DNA of 64,000 nt, taken from contig DASXFR010000087.1 of assembly GCA_036489495.1 (NCBI GenBank), positions 1 to 64,000 on the forward strand. Reading direction: 5' to 3'. Origin of the DNA: DASZIT01 sp036489495 (GTDB taxonomy: Bacteria > Actinomycetota > Acidimicrobiia > Acidimicrobiales > RAAP-2). Under the pieces are notes generated by a model, which did no database searches, had not been told where the DNA came from, and was given only the letters and a program-made list of their open reading frames with translations. Of the stretch, positions 25,579-35,144 are shown in pieces (within the stretch, counting starts at the first letter, position 1; each line of letters opens with the position of its first letter). The translations under genes and the position numbers were made by a program.

Positions 25579-27167
25579 CAGCGTCCACCCCCGATCGCAT
25601 CGTTGGACCCCGACCCGGTCCCGGTTCCCGCCGCGGCCGACCCCCCACCGGTGGCCACCGCCGGTTGTTGGGTGTGGGTCACCTGGTCGACATGGGCGAT
25701 CAGCTGGTTGACCGACGGGGTGATGCGGTCGAGCACCGGTTTCGGGTAGACGCCGAGGAAGACGATGAGCAGGATGAGCGGGGCGATCACCAGCCGCTCG
25801 CTCCATCCGAGGTCGCGGGTCTGCTTGTCCCGTTCGGTCGGCTCACCGTGGAACACCTGCTGGTAGGCCCACAGCAGGTAGATGGCGGCGATGATGATGC
25901 CGACGGTGGCGGCCACCGCCCACCACCGGTGGACGATGAAGGTGCCGGAGAGGATGAGGAACTCTCCGACGAACCCGTTCAACCCGGGGACACCGATCGA
26001 CGCCAGCATCACCACGGTGAATACACCGGCCATCACCGGCGCCGACCATTGCAGGCCCTTGAGCTCACTGGCCTGCCACGACTTCCGGCGTTCGTAGAGC
26101 CAGCCGATCACCAGGAAGAGAGCGGCGATGATCAGCCCGTGATTGACCATCTGGATGACGCCACCGGTCAGGCCCTGGGAGGTGAGAGCGAAGGTGCCGA
26201 GAATGATGAAGCCGAGCTGGGCCAACGACGAGAACGCCACCAGGCGCTTCAGGTCCCGCTGGGCGCAGGCCACCACCGCGCCGTAGAGGATCCCGGCCAC
26301 CGCCAGGGTCAACAGCACCGGGGTCAGGGTCCGGGTGGCTTGGGGGAACAGGTTCAGATCGAAGCGGATGATCCCGTAGGCCCCGAGCTTGGCCAACACC
26401 GCAGCCAACAGCACCGACCCGGCGGTCGGGGCCTCGGCGTAGGCCACCGGCGACCAGGTGTGGAACGGGAAGATGGGCGCCTTCACCGCGAAGGCGATGG
26501 TGAAGGCGACGAACAGGAGCACCCCGGCGGTCCCCGACAGATGGGTGTGCATCAGGGCCGGGAGCTCGAAGGTGAGCACCCCGGTCTGGGACTGGTGGAT
26601 GAACGCCACCGCCACCATGCCCACCAGCAGGAATGCCGACCCGGCAAAGGTGTAGATGAAGAACTTGATGGCGGCGTACCCGCGGCGGGCGTAGCCCCAG
26701 CCGCCGATGATGAAGTAGGTCGGAACCAGAGTCAGCTCGAAGAAGAGGAAGAACAGGATCAGGTCGAGGGAGACGAAGCTCCCGAGGCAGGCGGCTTCCA
26801 GCAACAGCACCCAGGCCACGAACGACCGGGGGTCCCGCTTCACCCGGGCCCCGAGCAGGGTCAGCGGGAACAACACCGCGGCCATCATCACCAGGAACAG
26901 CGAGATCCCGTCCAGGCCGAGGGACCAGTGGATTCCCAGCGTCTTGGCCCAGATGTGGTCGGAGGTGAACTGGTAGCCCCCGAAGCTGGTCTGGAACCTC
27001 AGCAACACGGTGATGGCCAGGGCCAACGTCACCAGCGACACCGCCAGGCCGACCGCCTCGTGCACCCAGGCCGCCACCCGCTGGCGGGGGATGAGGGCGA
27101 CCACCGCGGCGCCGGCCGCCGGGATCAGGATCAGGGTGGTGAGAAAAGGGAACGGGGTGGTCGACAT
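25578..27167 (-). CDS. nuoM: NADH-quinone oxidoreductase subunit M
   Basis: Antiporter-like membrane subunit of complex I, 529 aa. Recognisable segments are HWSLGLDGISLFLVMM, FFELTLVPTYFIIGGWG (with the conserved helix-5 Glu), FPFHTWSPVAYAEAPTAGSVLLAAVLAKLGAYG and FSSLAQLGFIILG. The C-terminus carries a Gly/Thr/Ser repeat tail (GTGTGSGS) not found in typical NuoM. The ATG directly follows the nuoL TAG. Confidence 0.96.
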   Translation of the reverse strand: MSTTPFPFLTTLILIPAAGAAVVALIPRQRVAAWVHEAVGLAVSLVTLALAITVLLRFQTSFGGYQFTSDHIWAKTLGIHWSLGLDGISLFLVMMAAVLFPLTLLGARVKRDPRSFVAWVLLLEAACLGSFVSLDLILFFLFFELTLVPTYFIIGGWGYARRGYAAIKFFIYTFAGSAFLLVGMVAVAFIHQSQTGVLTFELPALMHTHLSGTAGVLLFVAFTIAFAVKAPIFPFHTWSPVAYAEAPTAGSVLLAAVLAKLGAYGIIRFDLNLFPQATRTLTPVLLTLAVAGILYGAVVACAQRDLKRLVAFSSLAQLGFIILGTFALTSQGLTGGVIQMVNHGLIIAALFLVIGWLYERRKSWQASELKGLQWSAPVMAGVFTVVMLASIGVPGLNGFVGEFLILSGTFIVHRWWAVAATVGIIIAAIYLLWAYQQVFHGEPTERDKQTRDLGWSERLVIAPLILLIVFLGVYPKPVLDRITPSVNQLIAHVDQVTHTQQPAVATGGGSAAAGTGTGSGSNDAIGGGR

Positions 27168-29096
27168 CTAGCTCCACCACACCCGGCTCAGCATGAAGCC
27201 GAACAGCACCACCACGCCGACCACGATCCAGAGGGCGTAGTTGCGGACATAGCCGGTCTGCACCCGCTTCAGCTGGTTGCCGGTCCGGCGGACCAGCGTG
27301 GCGGTTCCATTCACCGCGCCGTCGATCACCTTGTCCTCGATCACCGTGGACGAGAACTCGGCCAGGCGGGTGCCGGGCCGGCCGATGACGGCATCGAAGA
27401 GCTGGTTGATGTACCAGGAGTGGCGGAGGAAGGCCCACTCCAGCTTGGGCCGCTCGGCCCGGGTGACCCACAGCCGCAGTCCGATGAACACCCCGATCAC
27501 CGCCACCACCCCGTCCAACGTCCCCAGCTTCCAGAGGGTCGAGGTCGACTCGTGGTCGTCGTAGAGGTTGCCCCCGAAGACCGGGTCCACCCAGTGGGCC
27601 AGCGACAGGTGGGGAGTGCCGAACGCCATCAGGCCTCCGACGGCGGCCAGCGCCGCCAGCACGACCAACGGCACGGTCATCACCCACCTCGACTCGTGCG
27701 GCTCGGGGATGGGCCCCTCGGCATGATGGGCGTCGGCGAAGTCGGTGGCGGCGTCGATGGGCACCTTGTTCTTCCAGCGATCCTTCCCGAAGAAGGCCAG
27801 GCCGGTGAGCCGGCTCATGTAATACGCGGTGAGGGCGGCGGTGGCGATACCCACCGCCCACAGGCCCGGGTGCGCCGACCAGGTGTTCTCCAGGATGTCG
27901 CCTTTGGCCCAGAACCCGGACAGCGGCGGCACCCCGGCGATGGCCAACCAGCCGACCGCGAAGGTGACGAAGGTGATCGGCATGTAGATCCGGAGGTTGC
28001 CCATTCGCTTGAGGTCCTGCTCGTCGTGCAGGCCGTGGATGACCGAGCCGGCGCCGAGGAACAGGAGCCCCTTGAAGAAGGCGTGGGCGACCATCAGAAA
28101 GATGGCTGCCTCGTAGGCCCCCGAGCCGATGGCCAGCACCATGTACCCGAGCTGGGAGATGGTCGAGTAGGCCAGCACCTTCTTGATGTCGTCCTGGGCG
28201 CAGGCGATGGTGGCGGCCACGAAGGCGGTGACGGCGCCGATGATGGCCACCGTCCAGGCGGCGTCGGGGGAGGCATGGAGGAGCGGGTTGATCCGGCACA
28301 GCAGGTACACCCCGGCGGTCACCATGGTGGCGGCGTGGATCAGCGCCGAGACCGGGGTCGGGCCCTCCATGGCGTCGGCCAGCCACGGGAACAGCGGGAT
28401 CTGGGCCGACTTCGCCGCCACCCCGACCAGCAGGAGCAGGCAGATGGCGGTGATGTTGCCGGCGCCGATCTTGCCGATGTTGGCGAAGATGGTGGTGTAG
28501 TCGACCGAGCCGACCTTGTCGAAGGTGAGGAAGACGGCGGCAATGAAACCGGCGTCGCCGATCCGGTTGTAGATGAACGCCTTCTTGCCGGCGGAGGCGG
28601 CCGATTCGCGGGTGAACCAGAACGCCACCAGCAGGTAGGAACAGGTCCCGACCCCCTCCCATCCGACGTAGGTGGCCAGCAGGTTGTTCCCCAGCACCAG
28701 GATCAACATCGAGGCCACGAACAGGTTCATGTAGAGGAAGAACTTCGGGTAGTCGCGGTCGCCCTTCATGTAGCCGATGGAGTACAAGTGGATGAGCGCG
28801 CTGATCCCGGTGACGAACAGCACCATGGTCATCGACAGCGGGTCGACGTAGAGCCCGGCGTGGACCTGGAGGCCGCCGACCGGGATCCAGGTCCAGAGGT
28901 TCTGGTTGAAAGACCGGACCCTGCCGGGTTGGGACAGCAGATTGAAGAACACCCCGACCGAGACCACGAACGACGCCGCCACGAACAGCGTCGCCACCGC
29001 GCCGGCCAGCGGGTCGCCGAGCCGGCGTCCGAACAGCACCTGGACGGCGAAGCCGACCAGGGGCAGCAGGATAATTAGGTAGGTCACGTGGAGCAC
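27168..29096 (-). CDS. nuoL: NADH-quinone oxidoreductase subunit L
   Basis: Largest antiporter-like subunit of complex I, 642 aa, with the long lateral helix near the C-terminus. Visible landmarks are YSIGYMKGDRDYPKFFLYMNLF, GWEGVGTCSYLLVAFWFTRESAASAGKKAFIYNRIGD, FPWLADAMEGPTPVSALIHAATMVTAGVYLL and YSTISQLGYM. The start is GTG 29096 (GTG 29087 is also possible), 7 nt after the nuoK stop. It lies in the fixed order nuoK-nuoL-nuoM-nuoN. Confidence 0.96.
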   Translation of the reverse strand: MLHVTYLIILLPLVGFAVQVLFGRRLGDPLAGAVATLFVAASFVVSVGVFFNLLSQPGRVRSFNQNLWTWIPVGGLQVHAGLYVDPLSMTMVLFVTGISALIHLYSIGYMKGDRDYPKFFLYMNLFVASMLILVLGNNLLATYVGWEGVGTCSYLLVAFWFTRESAASAGKKAFIYNRIGDAGFIAAVFLTFDKVGSVDYTTIFANIGKIGAGNITAICLLLLVGVAAKSAQIPLFPWLADAMEGPTPVSALIHAATMVTAGVYLLCRINPLLHASPDAAWTVAIIGAVTAFVAATIACAQDDIKKVLAYSTISQLGYMVLAIGSGAYEAAIFLMVAHAFFKGLLFLGAGSVIHGLHDEQDLKRMGNLRIYMPITFVTFAVGWLAIAGVPPLSGFWAKGDILENTWSAHPGLWAVGIATAALTAYYMSRLTGLAFFGKDRWKNKVPIDAATDFADAHHAEGPIPEPHESRWVMTVPLVVLAALAAVGGLMAFGTPHLSLAHWVDPVFGGNLYDDHESTSTLWKLGTLDGVVAVIGVFIGLRLWVTRAERPKLEWAFLRHSWYINQLFDAVIGRPGTRLAEFSSTVIEDKVIDGAVNGTATLVRRTGNQLKRVQTGYVRNYALWIVVGVVVLFGFMLSRVWWS

Positions 29097-29103
29097 GTTG
29101 CCG

Positions 29104-29436
29104 TCAGCCCTTCATCAGGTGGAAGTCGTCGGCGGTGGCGCTGGCCCGGCGCCGGAAGATGGCGACCACGATGCCGAGTCCCACCACGACCTCGGCAGCG
29201 GCCACCACCAGCACGAAGAACACCAGCACCTGTCCACCGATGTCGTGGAGCATGTTGGCGAACGTCACGAAGGTGAGGTTGGCGGCGTTCAGCATCAGCT
29301 CCACGCACATGAACATGACCAGCACGTTGCGCCGGATGAGGAGGCCGAAGGCACCGATGGCGAACAGCACCGCGGCCAGGGCCAGGTACCACTCACCGCT
29401 GATGTTCCCGTTGATTGCCGTGGTCGCGGCAGTCAT
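29104..29436 (-). CDS. nuoK: NADH-quinone oxidoreductase subunit K
   Basis: Three-helix membrane subunit of complex I, 110 aa. The intramembrane glutamates are visible in FMCVELMLNAANLTFV and VVAAAEVVVGLGIVVAIFRR; both belong to the proton path linking the quinone site to the antiporters. The ATG overlaps the nuoJ stop (ATGA). Confidence 0.95.
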   Translation of the reverse strand: MTAATTAINGNISGEWYLALAAVLFAIGAFGLLIRRNVLVMFMCVELMLNAANLTFVTFANMLHDIGGQVLVFFVLVVAAAEVVVGLGIVVAIFRRRASATADDFHLMKG

Positions 29437-30173
29437 GGCATCACCTCCTGGTGGGCATCGGTCGGTTGCTGGGTGACGTCGGTCTCGGGCTCGGCGCCGT
29501 CGCTGGCGCCGTCGGTCGCCTCGGGGCTGTCATCGGTGTCCGAGGGGGTGGCGTCGGCGATCTCGGCCTCGGTGTCAGGAACCCGGCCGATGTCCGCCAT
29601 CGGTGGCCGGCGGGCCAGCGCCACCGCCCCGACCACCGCGATGACCAGCAGCGCCGAGGTGATCTCGAACGGGAACAGGTAGGTGGTGTAGACCGACGTC
29701 CCTAGCTGGGCCACGTTCGAGGTCGAGGAGTCGGTGGATCCCGCCACCGACGGGGCGCCGGTCGTCCACTTGGAGATCTCCCCCAACAACAACAGCCCGG
29801 TCACCCCCAGCGCCACCAGGGCGACGGCCAGCGGGCGCTGCCCCCGCAACGGCTCGGCGGCGACGTTCTCCTCCCGGTCGACCCCGAGGAACATGATCAC
29901 GAACAGGAACAGCACGACGATGGCGCCGGCGTAGACGATGACCTGCACCGCGGCCAGGAAGTCGTCGCGTTGCAGCACGAAGAGCACGGCGATGCCGAAC
30001 AGGGTCATCACCAGCATCAGGGCCCCGTGCACCGGGTTGCGGGCGATCACCACGCCGATCGCCCCCGACAGCACGATGGCGGTGGCCACCACGAAGGTTC
30101 CCCAGTCGACCGCCGATGCGTGACCGGTGGCGGTGGCGGCGGCCAGGAGCACCCCGTGGACGATCACCGCCAT
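29433..30173 (-). CDS. nuoJ: NADH-quinone oxidoreductase subunit J
   Basis: Five-helix membrane subunit of complex I, 246 aa. VIARNPVHGALMLVMTLFGIAVLFV and the pi-bulge region VIVYAGAIVVLFLFVIMFLG are diagnostic. After the last helix (about residue 190) a hydrophilic acidic tail of about 55 residues (EAEIADATPSDTDDSPEATDG) extends beyond the usual length. The ATG overlaps the nuoI stop by one base (TGATG). Confidence 0.95.
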   Translation of the reverse strand: MAVIVHGVLLAAATATGHASAVDWGTFVVATAIVLSGAIGVVIARNPVHGALMLVMTLFGIAVLFVLQRDDFLAAVQVIVYAGAIVVLFLFVIMFLGVDREENVAAEPLRGQRPLAVALVALGVTGLLLLGEISKWTTGAPSVAGSTDSSTSNVAQLGTSVYTTYLFPFEITSALLVIAVVGAVALARRPPMADIGRVPDTEAEIADATPSDTDDSPEATDGASDGAEPETDVTQQPTDAHQEVMP

Positions 30174-31072
30174 CAGCCGGCGCCTTCGGTCGGAGCCGCT
30201 TGGTCGGTGGTGCCGGCCGTCGGCATCGGCTCGGAATCACGCTCGGTGTTCCCGGCCGTCCGCGCCGCCGAGTACTCGGAATCGGACTTGATGCGGTATT
30301 TCTTCCCGGCTCCGGGTGCGAACCGCTCGGCCTTCTGGATCATCCGACCGATGGCACCCCGCGGGCCCCGCCGGGCGGCGGGAACGTCGATGGGGCGCAG
30401 GTGATGCTCGAGGGTGCTCCGCAATTGTCGCGACCCGGTGGTGGCGTCGTCACGGAGGCCGCTCTGGCCGCCCTCCGGGGCCCGGACCCCGAAGCCGAGC
30501 TCCCCCGACCACTGGACCTGTCCCTCGTATTCGGCGCTGCCCGACGGCGAAGTGGCCCGCATCCATCCCGAGGTGTGGAGCTGATCTTCCTCCCGCCAGT
30601 CCTCCCAGGGCAGGTGCTGGGGATTTCCCTGGTCATCGACCAGCAACTCGTCCTTGGTATAGATGGCGTCGTTCCGGTTAGTGAAGGAGAACTCCATCAG
30701 CTTGGTTTCGGTGATGGCCTCGGTCGGGCACGCCTCGACGCACATGTCGCAGTGGATGCAGCGCAAGAAGTTGATCTCGTAGATGTAGCCGTAGCGCTCA
30801 CCGGGGGAGACCGGGTGGTCGGGCGGGTTGTCAAGGCCGCGGACGTAGATGCAGTCGGCCGGGCAGACACCGGCGCAGAGTTCACAGCCGATGCACTTCT
30901 CGGTGCCGTCCTCATACTTGTTGAGCACATGGCGACCGTGCTGGCGCGGTTGCTTGGGCCGCTTCTCCTCGGGATACTGACGGGTGACCGGCTGACGTCC
31001 CAGGTGCTCGAGGGTCAGCTTGAATCCGCCCAGGATGTTCTGCCGTTGCTTGGGGGGCTCGGGTAGCGGCAT
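30173..31072 (-). CDS. nuoI: NADH-quinone oxidoreductase subunit I (2 x 4Fe-4S)
   Basis: Ferredoxin-like subunit that carries electrons through two [4Fe-4S] clusters (N6a, N6b) toward NuoB, 299 aa. The ligands are C60, C63, C66 and C70 (CIGCELCAGVC) and C105, C108, C111 and C115 (CIHCDMCVEAC). Typical NuoI proteins are about 160-210 aa; the last 120 residues here are an extra, charged, low-complexity extension. The ATG shares one base with the nuoH stop (TGATG), which settles the start although the frame is open further upstream. Confidence 0.95.
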   Translation of the reverse strand: MPLPEPPKQRQNILGGFKLTLEHLGRQPVTRQYPEEKRPKQPRQHGRHVLNKYEDGTEKCIGCELCAGVCPADCIYVRGLDNPPDHPVSPGERYGYIYEINFLRCIHCDMCVEACPTEAITETKLMEFSFTNRNDAIYTKDELLVDDQGNPQHLPWEDWREEDQLHTSGWMRATSPSGSAEYEGQVQWSGELGFGVRAPEGGQSGLRDDATTGSRQLRSTLEHHLRPIDVPAARRGPRGAIGRMIQKAERFAPGAGKKYRIKSDSEYSAARTAGNTERDSEPMPTAGTTDQAAPTEGAG

Positions 31073-32376
31073 CAGCCATCTCCCTCGGGTGATGGGGATG
31101 CCGGTGCCGACGATCCGACCGACGACGAGCCGACCGACGACGGTCCGACCGGTACCTCGGGCCGGTTCCACAACCGGGCACCGACCGGGGGCAGGATCCC
31201 GTGGCTCTCTTCGCGCCCCATGCCAATGGAGAATGCCCGGGTGATGAGCACACTGGCCACCACCACCGCGGCGGTCATGGCCAACCCCCACCACCCGTCG
31301 ATGACGAAGCCGGCCACGATGAGGAGCCAACCGAGTGACAACGGGATCAGCCGCTTCCAGCCGAGGTCCATCAGCTGGTCGTACCGGAGCCGGGGCAGCG
31401 CCGCCCGGAGCCAGACGAAGACGAACAGGAACACGATGGTCTTGCCCAGGAACCAAAGGATCGGCCACAGCCACTGGGTATGGGGGATATGGGGGATGGG
31501 CCCGTCGGGACCGCCGAAGAAGAGGGTCACCGTGATGGCCGACATGGTGATGGTGTTCATGAACTCGGACAGGAAGAACAGGGCGAACCGGATCGACGAG
31601 TACTCGGTGACGAACCCGCCCACCAGCTCGGAGTCAGCCTCCACCAGGTCGAATGGGGGTCGGTTGGTCTCGGCGATGATGGCGATGAAGAAGATGATGA
31701 ACGGGATGATCCCGAGCCGGATCGCATTCCATTGCCATAGATGGAGAGCCTGGGCGTTGACGATGGCGCGGGTGGTGAGTGAACCGCTGATCAGCACCAC
31801 CATGACCACCGTCATGCCCAGCGCCGCCTCGTAGGAGATCATCTGGGCCGAGGCGCGCACCGAGCCGAGCAGCGGGTACTTCGACCCTGATGACCATCCG
31901 GCCAGCATCACCCCGTAGACGCCGATCGACGACATGGCCAGCAGGAACAGGATGCCCATGGGCGGGTCAGCCAACTGCAGCTCGAAGGTGTGGCGGGCGA
32001 TGGTCACCTCGCCGCCGATGGGCACGATGGCGAAGGCCAGGAACGCCGGCAGGATGGCGAGGTACGGCGCCAGCTTGAACACCGCCTTGTCGGCCCGCTC
32101 GGGGAGCAGATCTTCCTTGAAGAACAGCTTGATCCCGTCAGCCAGGGTCTGTAGCACCCCGAAGGGTCCGGCCCGGTTGGGGCCGATCCGGCTCTGCATG
32201 TCGGAGATGACCTTCCGCTCGAACCAGATCATCAGCAAGACCGACACCATCAGAAAGGCGAACACCGCCAGCACCTTGATGATGACGATCAGGAGGACGA
32301 CCCAGTCGACTCCCCCGTTGTACAGCGGGTCATCGGCGCCGAGCAACGACGGGATGGCGGCGAGGAGATGGCTCAT
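31072..32376 (-). CDS. nuoH: NADH-quinone oxidoreductase subunit H
   Basis: Eight-helix membrane subunit that forms much of the quinone-binding chamber, 434 aa. Diagnostic stretches are ERKVISDMQSRIGPNRAGPFGVLQTLADGIKLFFKED, FAIVPIG, and AETNRPPFDLVEADSELVGGFVTEYSSIRFALFFLSEF. The C-terminal 40 residues are Ser/Pro/Gly-rich and dispensable-looking. The ATG overlaps the nuoG stop (ATGA). Confidence 0.96.
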   Translation of the reverse strand: MSHLLAAIPSLLGADDPLYNGGVDWVVLLIVIIKVLAVFAFLMVSVLLMIWFERKVISDMQSRIGPNRAGPFGVLQTLADGIKLFFKEDLLPERADKAVFKLAPYLAILPAFLAFAIVPIGGEVTIARHTFELQLADPPMGILFLLAMSSIGVYGVMLAGWSSGSKYPLLGSVRASAQMISYEAALGMTVVMVVLISGSLTTRAIVNAQALHLWQWNAIRLGIIPFIIFFIAIIAETNRPPFDLVEADSELVGGFVTEYSSIRFALFFLSEFMNTITMSAITVTLFFGGPDGPIPHIPHTQWLWPILWFLGKTIVFLFVFVWLRAALPRLRYDQLMDLGWKRLIPLSLGWLLIVAGFVIDGWWGLAMTAAVVVASVLITRAFSIGMGREESHGILPPVGARLWNRPEVPVGPSSVGSSSVGSSAPASPSPEGDG

Positions 32377-35144
32377 GGGTTCTCCAGCCGGAGTTCGACC
32401 ACCGGAGAGGTGACGTCGATGAGGTCGGCCACGGTCCCTTCCGCCAACGGGACGTTGAAGTCGGTAGCCACCACCTTGCGGGGCAGCGACGGGTCGGGCA
32501 TCGCCTCCAGCACCCGAGAGGTGGTGGCGGTCCGCACCTTCACGTTGCCGCCGGCGCTGATACCGAGGTCGTCGAGATCGTGGGGGTTGACCCGGAGGGG
32601 CGACCGGGGTACCAGAGCGTCCAGAACCGGGACGGCGGTGACCCCCCCGTCGTAGAGGCGACGGGAGGCGACCAACCGCATCGAGTAGCTGTCGGTGTTC
32701 ACCACCCTGGGCACGTCGAGCTCGAACCGACCGGACAGGGTGGGGGGCGGCGGGGTCGCCTCGGCGGTCGGTCCGGCGGCCGGCCGGGCACTTGCGGAGC
32801 GGATGGTGGCGGCGGCGAAGGCGCCCATGCCGATCTCGGCCGTGCGGGCTTCGGCCAACCCGGCCCTCGGTGGGGCTCCCTGCTGCTCCACCGACTCGAC
32901 CCCGGGGAAAGCGATCGGGTCGAGGAGGGGGGCGCCAGGACGGCGGGTGAATGCCACCGGGGTGACGGTGAGGGGCGCCACCACTCCGTCGGTGGCCGCC
33001 GGTGAGTCGAGAATGGCCCGGGTGATGCCCCGGTAGGCCGGGGCCAGCCGCTCGATCTGGTTCCAGACGTCGGTGACCGAGTCAAGGTGAAGGTCGGCGT
33101 CCAGGTGGACGGCCAACTCGGCGGCGATCATCCAGTCCGGCCACGATTGTCCGGGCGGGACCAGCTTCTGGCCGAGCCGGCTGATCCGACCCTCGATGTT
33201 GGTGCAGGTCCCCGGGCGCTCGTGGGCCTCGGCGGCCGGGAGCACCACGTCGGCGTGATCACCCAACGGGCTGGGCGAGGTGGCCACCGACACCACGAAG
33301 TCGGCGCCGGCCAGCGCCCGTCGGGCCAACTCGGCGTCAGGGAAGTCGGTGAGGGGGTCGGCCCCGATGACGACCAACGCCCGGATCCGGCTCCCCTTGG
33401 AGTCGGAGTCGTCGTCGCCGGCCGCCGAGCGCAGCATCTCGGAGGTCCCCCGGCCCCGAGTGTCGGGCACCTTGCCCCACGCCTCGGTGAACCAATGGCG
33501 CCCGGCCTCCAGACCGACCCGGCCGGGCAGCAATCCGGGCGCCAGACCCATGTCCAGGGCACCCATCACATTGCCGCGGCGGAGGGCGGGAAGGAAGGTG
33601 GCGTTCGGTAGCGCCCGGGCCAGCTCCTGCGCCGCGTCGGCCACCAGCGCGCCGTCTTCGGCCAGCGAGGGTCGTCCAACCACGATGACCACGCTGTCGG
33701 CGCCGGCCAATCGGCGGGCTTCGGCCAGGTCGGCCGGGTCTACACCGTTTGGCGCTGCCGCCCCCGGATCCGTTAACGCCTTGGCCAGCTCGGAAGCGAC
33801 CCCCGGCATGTAGCGCAAGGACACCGCGGCGTGCGGGGTCAGCGAGGTGGCCTGGGGGGAAAGCTCCACCAGGGAGAGGTCGCCGTCGACGATCTCCGAC
33901 CGCAGCCGGAGGAACAACACCGGCAACTCCTCCCGGAGGTCGCCGGACAGCACGATAAGCGTGTCCGCCCCGGCCGCTTCGTCGATGGTGGCCCGGGGAA
34001 GGCCGAGCACCACCTCAGCGGGCAGGCCGTCACCCAGCTGGGCGTCGACCGAGTCGGTGCCGAGGACCCCCTTGGCCAACCGGGCCCAGGTGTAGGCCCC
34101 TTCGTTGGTCAGCCGAGCGCCGCCGATGAACCCGACCCCGCCGGGGCCGTCGTCGTTCTTCATGGCGGCCTGCAACCCGTCGGCCACCACATCGAGGGCC
34201 TCGTGCCACGAGACGGTGACCAGCTCACCGCCCTTACGGACCATCGGCTCGGTCAGGCGATCGTCGCTGTTGACCGACTCGAAGGCAAACCGGCCCTTGT
34301 CGCACAGCCATCCGTGATTGACCGGGTCGGAGTCGATACCCAGCAGCCGGGTCACCCGGTTGGAGGACGACTGCACCGCCACCCGGCACCCGACCGAGCA
34401 GGTGGTGCAAGTCGACTCGACCTGGTCGAGATCCCAGGGGCGGGACGAGAACCGGTAGGGCACCGCGGTGAGCGCCCCGACCGGGCAGATCTGGACGGTG
34501 TTGCCGGAGAAGTAGGAGGTGAACGGCAGTTCGGGAAACACGTTGACTTCGAGCTTCTCCGCCCGGCCGATGAAGTCGATCTGGGCCTCACCGGCGATCT
34601 CGGCGGCAAACCGGGTGCAGCGGCTGCACTGGATGCACCGCTCCCGGTCGAGCAGCACCAGCTCCGAGATCGGGATCGGCTTCTCGAAGTGGCGCTTCTC
34701 CTCTGCGAACCGGGTCTCCCCCGGTCCGTAGGCCAAGGTCTGATCCTGCAGCGGGCACTCGCCCCCCTTGTCGCACACCGGGCAGTCGAGCGGGTGGTTG
34801 ATCAGCAGGAACTCAAGCACCCCGTCCTGGGCCTTCTTGACCTTGTCGGAGGTGGTGATGACCTCGGACCCGTCGGTGGCCTCGACGTAGCAACTGGGTT
34901 GCAGCGATGCCCCCCGGGGGCCGCTGACCTCGACCAGGCACATCCGGCACACCCCGACCGACTTCATTCGCGGGTGGTAGCAGAACCGGGGGATGAAGGT
35001 CCCCGCCCGCTCGGCGGCGGCGATCAGCATCTCGCCCTTCACGGCCGTAGCCGGGCGCCCGTCGAGGGTGAAGTGGATCAACTCCTCGGGGGCGTCCGCC
35101 GACACGGTGTGGGCGGGCTCGGTGGTGGTGGCCCGGTCAGTCAA
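32373..35144 (-). CDS. nuoG: NADH-quinone oxidoreductase subunit G
   Basis: Large iron-sulfur subunit of the peripheral arm, 923 aa. The N-terminus has a [2Fe-2S] domain (FCYHPRMKSVGVCRMCLVEV, CPVCDKGGECPLQDQ), then the His/Cys and [4Fe-4S] sites (CIQCSRCTRF; CTTCSVGCRVAV followed by WLCDKGRF), then a molybdopterin-oxidoreductase-like domain that has lost cofactor use in complex I. The start is TTG 35144, which overlaps the nuoF stop and follows AAGGAGGGGGG by 8 nt; no ATG fits. The C-terminal 150 residues contain several Pro/Ala-rich linkers. Confidence 0.94.
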   Translation of the reverse strand: MTDRATTTEPAHTVSADAPEELIHFTLDGRPATAVKGEMLIAAAERAGTFIPRFCYHPRMKSVGVCRMCLVEVSGPRGASLQPSCYVEATDGSEVITTSDKVKKAQDGVLEFLLINHPLDCPVCDKGGECPLQDQTLAYGPGETRFAEEKRHFEKPIPISELVLLDRERCIQCSRCTRFAAEIAGEAQIDFIGRAEKLEVNVFPELPFTSYFSGNTVQICPVGALTAVPYRFSSRPWDLDQVESTCTTCSVGCRVAVQSSSNRVTRLLGIDSDPVNHGWLCDKGRFAFESVNSDDRLTEPMVRKGGELVTVSWHEALDVVADGLQAAMKNDDGPGGVGFIGGARLTNEGAYTWARLAKGVLGTDSVDAQLGDGLPAEVVLGLPRATIDEAAGADTLIVLSGDLREELPVLFLRLRSEIVDGDLSLVELSPQATSLTPHAAVSLRYMPGVASELAKALTDPGAAAPNGVDPADLAEARRLAGADSVVIVVGRPSLAEDGALVADAAQELARALPNATFLPALRRGNVMGALDMGLAPGLLPGRVGLEAGRHWFTEAWGKVPDTRGRGTSEMLRSAAGDDDSDSKGSRIRALVVIGADPLTDFPDAELARRALAGADFVVSVATSPSPLGDHADVVLPAAEAHERPGTCTNIEGRISRLGQKLVPPGQSWPDWMIAAELAVHLDADLHLDSVTDVWNQIERLAPAYRGITRAILDSPAATDGVVAPLTVTPVAFTRRPGAPLLDPIAFPGVESVEQQGAPPRAGLAEARTAEIGMGAFAAATIRSASARPAAGPTAEATPPPPTLSGRFELDVPRVVNTDSYSMRLVASRRLYDGGVTAVPVLDALVPRSPLRVNPHDLDDLGISAGGNVKVRTATTSRVLEAMPDPSLPRKVVATDFNVPLAEGTVADLIDVTSPVVELRLENP

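Noticed and set aside
25665..29078. A 1137-residue open frame on the plus strand opposite nuoL/nuoM
   Set aside because: It is an antisense shadow of the codon usage of the nuo genes: rich in His, Gly, Gln and Asp, without domains, and overlapping genes of certain identity.
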